Assembly (NCBI GenBank): GCA_014239455.1
Contig: JAAZYV010000006.1
Span: 1 to 64,000 of the forward strand
DNA length: 64,000 nucleotides
DNA from: Paracoccaceae bacterium
GTDB lineage: Bacteria > Pseudomonadota > Alphaproteobacteria > Rhodobacterales > Rhodobacteraceae
Direction: 5' to 3'
Position numbers and translations under genes: made by a program. Positions 48,906 through 58,424 of this stretch are shown piece after piece (position 1 is the stretch's first letter; each line of letters begins with the position of its first letter). The notes under the pieces were generated by a model. It had not been told where the DNA came from. It worked only from the letters and a program-made list of their open reading frames with translations, and made no database searches.

Positions 48906-50249
48906 ATGACGATAGATTTCAGGCGACATCGTGAAAGTAGAAAAAAGCTTAGGGCAGCAATAAGGGGTGGAACCTTAGGACTTTTAGATATTGGAACATC
49001 TAAGATAGCGTGCCTCATACTTAAGTTTGCAGAAGGAAATAGGAAATCTAGTAGGTCTGAACATTTACAAGATACCAAAAGGTTAGCTTACCGGGTTGTT
49101 GGAGTGGCAACTAAGAAATCTCGGGGGATCAAGTCAGGGGAGGTAGCTATAGCTGATGAAGTTGAAAAATCTATTAGATCAGTCGTTCAACAGGCACAGA
49201 AAATGGCCGCAACGACAATCGATAATGTTTTGATCTGTTTCTCTGGAGGCTCCCCAGTTTCAAAGAACCTATTTGGGGAATTGAAATTGGAAACGCCAAT
49301 AGTTGAAACAAGAGATATCGGAAAGTTACTTTCCAAATATAATTTTGGAACTGCATCTAGCAAGCGAGAAATATTACATGCAATGCTGGTAAATTTTACT
49401 TTGGATGACAAAACAGGGTTAACAGATCCATGCGGATTGGCAGGACAAACTTTAGGTTTGGACGTGAATCTTATGACTATTGATCAAAATGTCCTTGATA
49501 ATATAACACAATGTTTTAACCGATGCCAATTGGGACTAGCTGGAGCTGTTTTTGCACCCTATGCTTCTGCCAGATCTAGCCTTGTTGAAGATGAATTGAA
49601 ACTTGGTTCAGCCTGTGTGGATATGGGTTCTGGTTCGACGGGTGTTTCAATTTTTCTTAATCATCAAATGGTTTTTGGATCTACGGTAAAATTTGGTGGT
49701 GAGCACATTACATCTGACATTATGCAAGCGTTTCAAATATCATTTGAAGAAGCGGAGAGAATAAAAACTCTACATGGTGGTGTTGTAATAACTAACCTAG
49801 ATGATAGGGATCTCATTGAGCTTTCTTCTGGGGATAGGGCAGAAGGTATTCTAAATTATGACCGCCCCTTTGTGAGTAGATCAGAACTAATATCAGTAAT
49901 TAGACCCAGGCTTGAAGAGATATTAGAAGAAGTTGACAGCCAACTCGATGTAGGCGGATTTGATCACCTTCCTTCTAAAAGGATAGTCTTTACTGGGGGG
50001 GGGAGTCAATTACCAGGATTTTATGAACTTGCTACTGATTATTTTGGATCTAGAGTTAGGATAGGTCGACCTATGAGAATTCAGGGATTACCTCAAGCTT
50101 TACATGGGTCCCAATTTTCAGCAATCATCGGCCTCGCTATTGAAGCAAGTTATCCTCAGGATGAGGTTTGGGATTTTGACATGCCTTTTAGAGCTGGAGC
50201 AACCGAGCGTTTCAGATTGGCTGTAAATTGGTTTAAGGAGAATTGGTAG
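48906..50249 (+). CDS. ftsA: cell division protein FtsA
   Basis: GLLDIGTSKIACLI, VDMGSGSTGVSIF, RIVFTGGGSQLPG. Confidence 0.96.
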   Translation: MTIDFRRHRESRKKLRAAIRGGTLGLLDIGTSKIACLILKFAEGNRKSSRSEHLQDTKRLAYRVVGVATKKSRGIKSGEVAIADEVEKSIRSVVQQAQKMAATTIDNVLICFSGGSPVSKNLFGELKLETPIVETRDIGKLLSKYNFGTASSKREILHAMLVNFTLDDKTGLTDPCGLAGQTLGLDVNLMTIDQNVLDNITQCFNRCQLGLAGAVFAPYASARSSLVEDELKLGSACVDMGSGSTGVSIFLNHQMVFGSTVKFGGEHITSDIMQAFQISFEEAERIKTLHGGVVITNLDDRDLIELSSGDRAEGILNYDRPFVSRSELISVIRPRLEEILEEVDSQLDVGGFDHLPSKRIVFTGGGSQLPGFYELATDYFGSRVRIGRPMRIQGLPQALHGSQFSAIIGLAIEASYPQDEVWDFDMPFRAGATERFRLAVNWFKENW

Positions 50250-50309
50250 GTGGTTTGGGGGTATGTTTTCTTTCTATTTGGCGTAAAGCTAATTTTTTAG
50301 TGACCTAAG

Positions 50310-50334
50310 TTTGGTATTGAGCTATCATACCGAA
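50310..50334 (+). other. hairpin TTTGGTAT-(9 nt)-ATACCGAA in the ftsA-ftsZ gap, followed by an A-tract
   Basis: 8-bp stem with one G-U pair, read directly; about 50 nt before ftsZ start. Confidence 0.4.
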
Positions 50335-50385
50335 TCAAAAAAAAAAAAGCTTAAATAAAGTTAACAGGCAAAACGGGCAAAAATC

Positions 50386-51969
50386 ATGACTTTTACTTTG
50401 AGGGTTCCTGACCAACAGGATCTAAAACCTCGCATCATTGTTTTTGGTGTTGGCGGGGCTGGCGGAAACGCAGTTGATAATATGATAATCAAGAATTTAG
50501 AAGGAGCAAATTTTGTAGTAGCCAATACGGATGCTCAAGCTCTTCAACAATCAAGTGCCCAGAAAAAGATACAAATGGGTATAAAAATAACTGAGGGCCT
50601 TGGTGCTGGAGCAAAACCCGAAATAGGGGCGTTAGCTGCAGAAGAAAGCTTAGATGAGGTCGTAGATGCTCTTAGAGATAGTCATATGTGTTTTATCACC
50701 GCTGGGATGGGAGGTGGAACTGGAACTGGTGCCGCACCTGTAATAGCGCAGGCAGCAAGAGAATTGGGAGTTTTAACAGTAGGCGTAGTAACTAAGCCTT
50801 TTCAGTTTGAGGGACTGAAGCGTATGGAGCAGGCCCAACTAGGGATCGAGACACTCCAGGACGTTGTAGATACGCTTATCGTTATACCGAATCAGAATTT
50901 GTTTAGGATTGCCAATGAAAAAACAACATTCACTCAGGCTTTTGAACTAGCTGATGACGTATTATACCAAGGGGTTAAGGGCGTTACTGATCTTATGGTG
51001 AGGCCAGGTTTAATTAACTTGGACTTTGCAGATGTTCGAGCAGTGATGGATGAAATGGGGAAAGCCATGATGGGTACGGGCGAAGCTAGTGGTGAGGATA
51101 GAGCCCAGCAAGCAGCTGAAAAGGCCATAGCAAATCCATTGCTTGACGAAATTTCACTCAGAGGTGCAAGGGGTGTGCTGATCAATGTTACCGGTGGGAA
51201 TGACATGACGTTATTTGAGTTAGATGAGGCTGCTAATAGAATTAGAGATGAAGTAGAAGGGGATGCCAAAATTATGGTTGGAACAACCTTAGACCCAAAT
51301 ATGGATGGCTTACTGAGAGTGTCAGTGGTTGCTACCGGAATTGAGGCAAATATCCAGGAAGTAGAATCGACCTCTAATTTGATGATGAACAACCGAAATT
51401 TACGCCCAGAGAATAACCGAATGCCTGCCCAAGAAAGCCGTTTTACTAGTGGACCAGGTCCAAGTAGGGTTGATCTTGGACAGGATCGAGTGGGATCAAA
51501 TATGAGTCATATATCCCAAGATATTAAGAACACTGGCATAGGAGAGAAGGTTTTAGCAACCCCTCCCTCTGGTGAGAATCAAACCAAAAGAGAAGAAATA
51601 ACTAAGGGTAACGTGAGTGAGGGTGGAGACACCCCAAACTTTGTTGGTGGTAGTACCATGCAAAGACTTCATGCTGCGGTTAAGAAAGAGCCTAGTCTTG
51701 AACTATATAATAGAGCTTCTGATGCCGAAGGCCAAAATATGTCTTCATCTAGTAAAGGCAAATTAAATAGCATCTTACAGAGGATGACAGGCTTTCGTGA
51801 AAAAAAACAAGAGCCAGTTAAAGATCCTAAACTATCACCATCAGTTCATAGGAGTGAGGCAATTGTCCCTAATCAAAAAGTGATAAGGGACTCGGAAGAA
51901 TTGTCATTGTCAACTGAACAGAGACGAAAAGAAGAGGTACCTGCCTTTCTAAGACGGCAGGCAAATTAA
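50386..51969 (+). CDS. ftsZ: cell division protein FtsZ
   Basis: [32 protein letters not shown]-terminal [10 protein letters not shown]. Confidence 0.98.
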   Translation: MTFTLRVPDQQDLKPRIIVFGVGGAGGNAVDNMIIKNLEGANFVVANTDAQALQQSSAQKKIQMGIKITEGLGAGAKPEIGALAAEESLDEVVDALRDSHMCFITAGMGGGTGTGAAPVIAQAARELGVLTVGVVTKPFQFEGLKRMEQAQLGIETLQDVVDTLIVIPNQNLFRIANEKTTFTQAFELADDVLYQGVKGVTDLMVRPGLINLDFADVRAVMDEMGKAMMGTGEASGEDRAQQAAEKAIANPLLDEISLRGARGVLINVTGGNDMTLFELDEAANRIRDEVEGDAKIMVGTTLDPNMDGLLRVSVVATGIEANIQEVESTSNLMMNNRNLRPENNRMPAQESRFTSGPGPSRVDLGQDRVGSNMSHISQDIKNTGIGEKVLATPPSGENQTKREEITKGNVSEGGDTPNFVGGSTMQRLHAAVKKEPSLELYNRASDAEGQNMSSSSKGKLNSILQRMTGFREKKQEPVKDPKLSPSVHRSEAIVPNQKVIRDSEELSLSTEQRRKEEVPAFLRRQAN

Positions 51970-52088
51970 TCGATTTAATTTGGTCTCACCTGGCGTGTAT
52001 TATTTTGTTACAAACTGTGATTTGATTAAAAGTGTTAATAAGTTACACTAGCTCTACTTTACAAAAAGCAGTTTGAGGATAATTTCTT

Positions 52089-53015
52089 TTGCAAACTACA
52101 GTTGAAAACTCTTTCAGCCACCTGGGTACAGGTGTTCATCTTGGCAGGCCAGTAAGGATAACCGTAAAGCCTGCTGAAAGGGGCCATGGATTAGTTTTCA
52201 AGCGCACTGATGTTGAAGATAATAAATCTTTAATTCCAGCTAGTTATGAATATCTAATTAAAGGGGAATTGTGTACGTCAATTGCAAACTCTTACGGTGT
52301 CAGGGTGATGACAGTTGAGCATCTATTGGCTGCTTTTTCGGGAGTTGGTGTGACAAATGCATTGATAGAAATTGATAATGAGGAAGTTCCAATTCTTGAT
52401 GGTTCATCAGATAGATTTGTCAAGTCTATCATTAATGCGGGGGTTCATGAGCAGGATCAATCGTTGATGATTTGCCGGGTGACTAATACAGTAGAGGTTC
52501 AAGATGGTGCTTCATGGGCCAGGTTTGAACCAGCTGACGAGCTCAAATTAACTGTAACAATCAGTTATCCAGAAACTCTTATTGGAAAACAGAGGTTATC
52601 TTTATCGATGTCTAATGGGGCGTTTATGAAGGAGCTCAGCAACTGCAGGACCTTTTGTTTAAGAGATGATGTGCAAAATATGGTCGCAAAAGGATTGGCA
52701 CTGGGGGGTAGCTTAGAAAATGCAATAGTGATAGACAAATTTAAAGTCTTGAATCCGGAGGGATTACGTAGAAATGATGAATTTGTTCGCCACAAGATGT
52801 TGGATGCTTTAGGTGATTTGACTTTATCTGGTCACCCCATATTTGGGCATTTCACTTCATTTTGTGGGGGACATAGGTTAAATAGCAAATTGATTGGAGA
52901 GCTCCTATCAAGTACACGGTTCCACAAGCTCTGTCATTTAGATAATAGTGAGGCTCATAAGCTTCTCGGGTTCAAATATAAGTCCAATAGCCTGGATTAT
53001 AAAGCAGTCAGTTAA
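52089..53015 (+). CDS. lpxC: UDP-3-O-acyl-N-acetylglucosamine deacetylase, TTG start
   Basis: TVEHLLAAFSGVGVTNALIEIDNEEVPILDGSS, HKMLDALGDLTLSGHPIFGHF. Confidence 0.96.
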   Translation: MQTTVENSFSHLGTGVHLGRPVRITVKPAERGHGLVFKRTDVEDNKSLIPASYEYLIKGELCTSIANSYGVRVMTVEHLLAAFSGVGVTNALIEIDNEEVPILDGSSDRFVKSIINAGVHEQDQSLMICRVTNTVEVQDGASWARFEPADELKLTVTISYPETLIGKQRLSLSMSNGAFMKELSNCRTFCLRDDVQNMVAKGLALGGSLENAIVIDKFKVLNPEGLRRNDEFVRHKMLDALGDLTLSGHPIFGHFTSFCGGHRLNSKLIGELLSSTRFHKLCHLDNSEAHKLLGFKYKSNSLDYKAVS

Positions 53016-53098
53016 ATAATCCTTGGCTGATTTTTTCTTAGTATGTTATCTAAGGAAAAGTTAATCTATTTTTCACTAATTTCGTAGAGATTATTAAT

Positions 53099-53872
53099 AT
53101 GAGGATCATTAGGCTTCTAATTGGTTACTTTTTCATTGGATCGCTCAGCTATATGTTGCTTGCTTGTACAAAACTTGCCAGTGATTTTGATGAAAAATCC
53201 TCTATTTCTGAAATTCTTGCTGGTGCAAGTGCGGCATATGAGAAAGGGGATTTTTCAAGGTCAGCAGAGATTTTTCTCAAAGTTGAAGAGTATTTTCCAT
53301 ATTCGGACGAATCTAGAAAGGCTCTTGTTAAGGCTATAGATGCTTATCATAAAGGAGCAAAATTTCTTGAGCTTAGATCCGTTTCAAAAAAGTTTATAGA
53401 ATTGTATCCTGAATCTGAGGATGCTCCTTATGCGAAATACATGATTGGTATGAGTTACTTTGAGCAGATCATTGATGTAGAGAGAGATCAGGGAGCAACC
53501 AGAGATTCAATGAGAGAATTTTTTGAGTTGAACACACTTTATCCAAATAGTAAATATCAGGAGTTAGCAAAAAAGAATATAAAAATTGCACAAAACCAAT
53601 TGGCAGGCCAGGAAATGGCGGTTGGTAGATATTATCTAAAAAGGGGAAATCCTCTTTCTGCTTTGAAGAGATTTCAAGCGGTTATGCATGATCACAAAAA
53701 TACACCTTTTTACCCTGAATCTCTTTACAGAACAGTGGAAACCTACCTAATGATGGGTGTTGATAGCCAAGCGTTAGATGCTTATAATTCATTAAGAAAA
53801 AAGTTTCCTGATAGTAAATGGATGTCATTAGCCTCTATTCAAATTAAGGAAAGTCGTTTAAAGGACAAATAG
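53099..53872 (+). CDS. bamD: outer membrane assembly lipoprotein BamD (ComL)
   Basis: Lipobox MLLACTK; TPR-like YEKGDFSRSAEIFLKVEEYFPYSDESRKA; between lpxC and recN. Confidence 0.93.
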   Translation: MRIIRLLIGYFFIGSLSYMLLACTKLASDFDEKSSISEILAGASAAYEKGDFSRSAEIFLKVEEYFPYSDESRKALVKAIDAYHKGAKFLELRSVSKKFIELYPESEDAPYAKYMIGMSYFEQIIDVERDQGATRDSMREFFELNTLYPNSKYQELAKKNIKIAQNQLAGQEMAVGRYYLKRGNPLSALKRFQAVMHDHKNTPFYPESLYRTVETYLMMGVDSQALDAYNSLRKKFPDSKWMSLASIQIKESRLKDK

Positions 53873-53874
53873 CT

Positions 53875-55530
53875 ATGCTTACGGTACTGAGCATCAGAAA
53901 CATGCTGCTGGTGGAAAAAGCAGAAATATCTTTTTCATCAGGCTTAAATGTTTTCACCGGTGAAACTGGTGCTGGCAAATCAATTATCTTAGACTGTTTG
54001 AGCTTTGTTCTTGGAAATAAATCTAGAAAACGTTTTGTTAGAACATTATGCGACAGGGGAGAAGTTGTAGCTGAATTTAAAGTAAGGGAAACTAGTGAGG
54101 TAAGAAAATTAGTTGAACGGTTATCAATAACATGGACAGATAATCTAGTGATAAGACGTGTTGAGTTTTCAGATGGTAAAAGGAAGACATATGTGAATGA
54201 TACTAATTGTACCTTAGATACCATCAAGAAACTGGGTGCTAAATTAGTCGAATTTGTAGATCAAAAAGATGGTTCTCTGATTTTAAAGAAAAGCAATCAC
54301 ATTAGCTTATTAGATGATTTTTCAGGACACCAAAATGAGGTTAAGATATTGGGTAAGGCTTGGGTTGATTTAAAGGAGACACAACGAGAAATAGCCAAAG
54401 AGGAAAGTAAAAAAGATTCTCAGGGGAAAGAACTAGAGTTTGTTAATCACTCTTTGTCAGAGATAAGTATCTTAAATCCTAAGCCAGGAGAATTAGAAGA
54501 GCTGGAGACTATGCAAGCTTCTCTCAGGTTCTCTAGTAAGATCGAAGAAAATCTCAAAGAGGCTGCCGATTTGATTTCAGGGAAACAAGTAAGGCATGAA
54601 TTTGTTTCAGCTCTTAATAAATTGGAGAAGGCTCATGATCTTTTATCTGCTGATCAGTTGCTTGTCGAAACAATCAGTGCTTTAGAAGGTATAATTCATG
54701 AACTAGACGAAATTGAAAAGAACATTCCCAATATACTTGAAAAGAGGACTTCGGGGGGAATGACTTTGGAAGACGTAGAGGACAGGCTCTTTGATTTTAG
54801 AAAAATTGCAAGAAAACATGGAATTAACCCAGAGAATCTAATGACTTTACACCAGGAAATGGAAGCTAGCTTAATAGAATACGATAACTCAGAAAAACAT
54901 TTAGGCGCGCTGATGAGTAAACTTACATCTTTGGAAAAAGCATACCAAGCTAGTGCTAAGGAAATTTCAGAAAAAAGGAAGAGGGAAGGGAAAAACTTAG
55001 ATATGATGATGAGCCGAGAACTAATTCCCCTAAAGATGGAAGGCATTGAATTCAGGACATTGTTAGAACGAAGGAAAGAACAGGGATTTAATGGCTGTGA
55101 TACTGTTACATTTCAGATTTGCAATCATGGTATGCTTGCAAAGGACATGGAAAAAATAGCTTCAGGCGGTGAATTATCACGACTTCTTCTTGCCTTGAAG
55201 GTTTGTTTAGTAACTAATACAAGTGGTATATCCTTGATCTTTGATGAAATTGATAGAGGAATTGGCGGTGCCACTGCAGAAGCAGTCGGTAATCGTTTGG
55301 CATCATTGGCTGAAAGAGATCAAGTATTGTTAGTCACCCATTCACCGCAGGTGGCGTCCAAGGCTCATAAGCACTGGAGTGTCAGAAAGATGGCTGACAA
55401 AAAAAATCCCCCAGTTACCTTGTTGAATGAGTTGAGTCAAGATGCTAAGGTAGCCGAGTTAGCTAGAATGATTTCTGGAGAAGTGGTGTCTAAGGAAGCT
55501 CTTGCAGCTGCACACAGATTAATGAGCTAA
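53875..55530 (+). CDS. recN: DNA repair protein RecN
   Basis: VFTGETGAGKSIILDCLSFVLG, SGGELSRLLLALKVCL, LIFDEIDRGIGGATAEAVG. Confidence 0.96.
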   Translation: MLTVLSIRNMLLVEKAEISFSSGLNVFTGETGAGKSIILDCLSFVLGNKSRKRFVRTLCDRGEVVAEFKVRETSEVRKLVERLSITWTDNLVIRRVEFSDGKRKTYVNDTNCTLDTIKKLGAKLVEFVDQKDGSLILKKSNHISLLDDFSGHQNEVKILGKAWVDLKETQREIAKEESKKDSQGKELEFVNHSLSEISILNPKPGELEELETMQASLRFSSKIEENLKEAADLISGKQVRHEFVSALNKLEKAHDLLSADQLLVETISALEGIIHELDEIEKNIPNILEKRTSGGMTLEDVEDRLFDFRKIARKHGINPENLMTLHQEMEASLIEYDNSEKHLGALMSKLTSLEKAYQASAKEISEKRKREGKNLDMMMSRELIPLKMEGIEFRTLLERRKEQGFNGCDTVTFQICNHGMLAKDMEKIASGGELSRLLLALKVCLVTNTSGISLIFDEIDRGIGGATAEAVGNRLASLAERDQVLLVTHSPQVASKAHKHWSVRKMADKKNPPVTLLNELSQDAKVAELARMISGEVVSKEALAAAHRLMS

Positions 55531-55539
55531 ATATTTTTC

Positions 55540-56419
55540 TTAGTTGATATTGGACCCAAAATCTTCGGACAACCTGGCGCTAATGTAATGTTTGCCATTT
55601 CCAATAAGCTTATCTTCTTGGTAAGTTTTCAAGATGGGTTCTATAATTTTGCACAGTCTTTTGTCGAATTTAAATAGCTCTAGCATGTATTACAAATCCT
55701 TTATGGTATTATCAATCGTGAAGGCGTAACTGTCATATTCCTCTTTTATGGCCTTCGGGGCTATTCTGTCTAAGGATTTTGATGATCCTGCTTCTAATGA
55801 GGTCAAGTTATAAAATTTTTCCCAGTCAACATCTAAATTTTTTGCTGCCCTAAGAGATTCAATGGCTAAGCTAACGGTGCCTAGTGCTAGGAAATTTGAT
55901 ATCAGTTTGGCCTTTGTTCCCATACCTAAAGACCCAATTCTTTCAATTCTTTTACAACAGGGTAATAATATATCTTTGGCAACCATATAATCTTCATGAC
56001 TCCCCTCCCATCATTGCACCTAACTTCCCATCAACAGACTTCTGGTATCCTCCTACGATAGGGCACTCGGCATACCTCAAGTTTTTACTTTTTGCTAGAG
56101 ATCCTATTTCAACAACAGTACTTAAATTATTGGTGGTGCAGTCAATTATGATACTATGAACCGTAAGGTTTTCAACTAATTGATAAAACACTTGCTTAAC
56201 TATTTTTGAGTTAGGCAGGTACAGTAATATGATTTCACATTCTTCCGCTAAGGATTTGATATTTGGTACTTCTCTGGCGCCTTTGTTCTTTATTTTTTTT
56301 ATAGGTGCTGAGTTTTTGTGCTTAACTACAAAAACTTCTCTACCAGGAGAAAGAATATTTGAAACCATGCCTTCGCCCATTATTCCTACCCCAATGAAAC
56401 CCAGCGGTCTTGCTTTCAT
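55540..56419 (-). pseudogene. 3-hydroxyisobutyrate dehydrogenase-like NAD-binding protein, decayed
   Basis: N-part PLGFIGVGIMGEGMVSNIL ... GAMMGGES* (55994..56419), then after a -1 base in the G-run (56002-56005 cccc on +) SHEDYMVAKDILLPCCKRIERIGSLGMGTKAKLISNFL ... DNTIKDL* and, past an in-frame TAA (about 55690), YMLELFKFDKRLCKIIEPILKTYQEDKLIGNGKHYISARLSEDFGSNIN*, consistent with the family C-terminus. Confidence 0.82.
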
Positions 56420-56465
56420 TACTATACCTTTCCAGTTTTAGTAAAGAAAAAAATAAACTTTTTTA

Positions 56466-57839
56466 CTAATTAGACTCAATTACCTTTCCAGGATTCAGGA
56501 TTTGGTTGGGATCCAGCGTTCTTTTAATATCTTTCATAACTTCCCACCCATCGCCATGTTCATCTTGCATATATCTCAGTTTACCCATTCCAATACCATG
56601 CTCGCCGGTTACGGTGCCTTCAAGCTGTAAACATCTCACACACATTTTATGGATTATCTTCTGAGCGATTTTTTTGTCCTCTTGATTATTGTCTTTTATT
56701 AGAAGAGTAGCATGGAAATTACCATCGCCAACATGCCCCCATATGGGTCCCGGAATACCACTCTTTCTTATATCTTTTGTCGTTTCATCAATTAAACCAG
56801 CAAGTTTTGAAATTGGAACGCAAGCATCGGTAGCTATAGCTTTATATCCGGGATATTGTGCCTTAACAGCATAAAAAGCATGGTGGCGCGCTTTCCAGAG
56901 TTTTGTCCTCTCTTCTGACTTGGTTGACCATTTAAAGTTTGAACCGGATAGAGAAGCAGCTATCTCTGCAACTATTTCGGACTGTTCTCTTACAGAAGAT
57001 TCAGAGCCATGAAACTCCAAGAATAGATGAGGCAATTCTGACATGTCTTCCTGGAAATATTTATTGCATGCCTGGATAGTTTCAGTATCTACCAATTCGA
57101 TTCTGGCCATTGGTATGGCCAATTGAATTGTTTGAATTACGGTTTGGACGGCATCATCTACGGTAGGAAATGCGCAGATAGCAGCAGCTATAGCTTCAGG
57201 GCGTCCTTGTAATTTCAGTGTTAGTTCGGTCATTATTCCTAAGGTGCCTTCAGACCCAACCATCAATTTGGTTAAATCATATCCTGCAGAAGATTTTCGA
57301 GACCTGCCTCCAGTTCTTATTATCTTACCATTTGCAAGCACTACTTCTAATCCAAGAACATTTTCTCGCATCGTTCCGTATCTGACAGCAGTGGTGCCAG
57401 ATGCCCGAGTAGCTGCCATTCCACCCAAGGAAGCATTTGCGCCAGGATCAACAGGGAAAAATAGACCTAGTGACCTTAATTCGTTGTTTAGCTGCTCTCT
57501 GGTAACACCAGGCTGTACTATTACATCCATGTCGTCAGCATTTATCTTGAGTACCTTATCCATTTGCATCATATCTAGAGAAATTCCGCCTCTTTTGGCT
57601 AAAGCATTCCCTTCCAAGGATGTCCCAGTACCCCAGGCCACAATAGGACATTCTTCTTCATGACATATTCTTGCTACTGTGGAGACTTCTTGAGTGCTTT
57701 TCGCAAAAACTACTGCATCAGGTAACATTTCAGGGAAATAGGTTTCATTGGTCCCATGTTGTTTTCTAATTATTTTTTGAATACTTATGCTATTTGGTAA
57801 AAGCTGATTTATTCTATGGATTGCATTTTCAATTGTCAT
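56466..57839 (-). CDS. FAD-linked oxidase, D-lactate dehydrogenase (cytochrome)/GlcD family
   Basis: CPIVAWGTGTSLEGNALAKRGGISLDM, DPGANASLGGMAATRASGTTAVRYGTMRENVLGLEVVLANG, GTVTGEHGIGMGK. Confidence 0.93.
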   Translation of the reverse strand: MTIENAIHRINQLLPNSISIQKIIRKQHGTNETYFPEMLPDAVVFAKSTQEVSTVARICHEEECPIVAWGTGTSLEGNALAKRGGISLDMMQMDKVLKINADDMDVIVQPGVTREQLNNELRSLGLFFPVDPGANASLGGMAATRASGTTAVRYGTMRENVLGLEVVLANGKIIRTGGRSRKSSAGYDLTKLMVGSEGTLGIMTELTLKLQGRPEAIAAAICAFPTVDDAVQTVIQTIQLAIPMARIELVDTETIQACNKYFQEDMSELPHLFLEFHGSESSVREQSEIVAEIAASLSGSNFKWSTKSEERTKLWKARHHAFYAVKAQYPGYKAIATDACVPISKLAGLIDETTKDIRKSGIPGPIWGHVGDGNFHATLLIKDNNQEDKKIAQKIIHKMCVRCLQLEGTVTGEHGIGMGKLRYMQDEHGDGWEVMKDIKRTLDPNQILNPGKVIESN

Positions 57840-57932
57840 CTTGTCATAATAGTTTTAGTTTCTATCTGCATAGTTTGACAATTTTTTTTGAAAAAGAAAA
57901 GAACTTATAGTAATTTGAAAGGAAAGATTTCA

Positions 57933-58418
57933 ATGGAGGTTTTTGATAATACCTTTGAATCTCCGGTTGAAGAAGTTTCAGAAGATTGGATTGACTATAA
58001 TGGTCACATGAATGTTGCCTATTATACCTTTGCTTTCGATCGGGCGATTGATTTTTTCTTGGAAACTATCCTAAGAATTGGACCTACGCATGTAAAGAAT
58101 GAAAATCAAGGACCATATTCATTACAAGCTAATTATCATTATCTTCAGGAACTCAAAGTAGGGGATAGGTTTAGCACAAGGATATTTATTATTGATGCAG
58201 ACAAAAAGCGAATTCACCTGGCTTTAGAAATGATAAGTTCTTCAAATAGAGGCAAGGTCGCTATCTGTGAAACAGTACTCATCAATGTTGATCTCAAGCT
58301 TCGTAAATCAACAGAATATCCCGAATGGGCTCAAAAGAAAATTTTTAAATATAAGAATGCTTGTGATGGATTAGCTTTGCCAAAAGAAATAGGAAAACCG
58401 ATTACGCTGAAAAAGTAG
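57933..58418 (+). CDS. hotdog-fold thioesterase family protein
   Basis: DWIDYNGHMNVAYYTFAFDRAID (4HBT-type active-site strand). Confidence 0.85.
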   Translation: MEVFDNTFESPVEEVSEDWIDYNGHMNVAYYTFAFDRAIDFFLETILRIGPTHVKNENQGPYSLQANYHYLQELKVGDRFSTRIFIIDADKKRIHLALEMISSSNRGKVAICETVLINVDLKLRKSTEYPEWAQKKIFKYKNACDGLALPKEIGKPITLKK

Positions 58419-58424
58419 GTTTTT

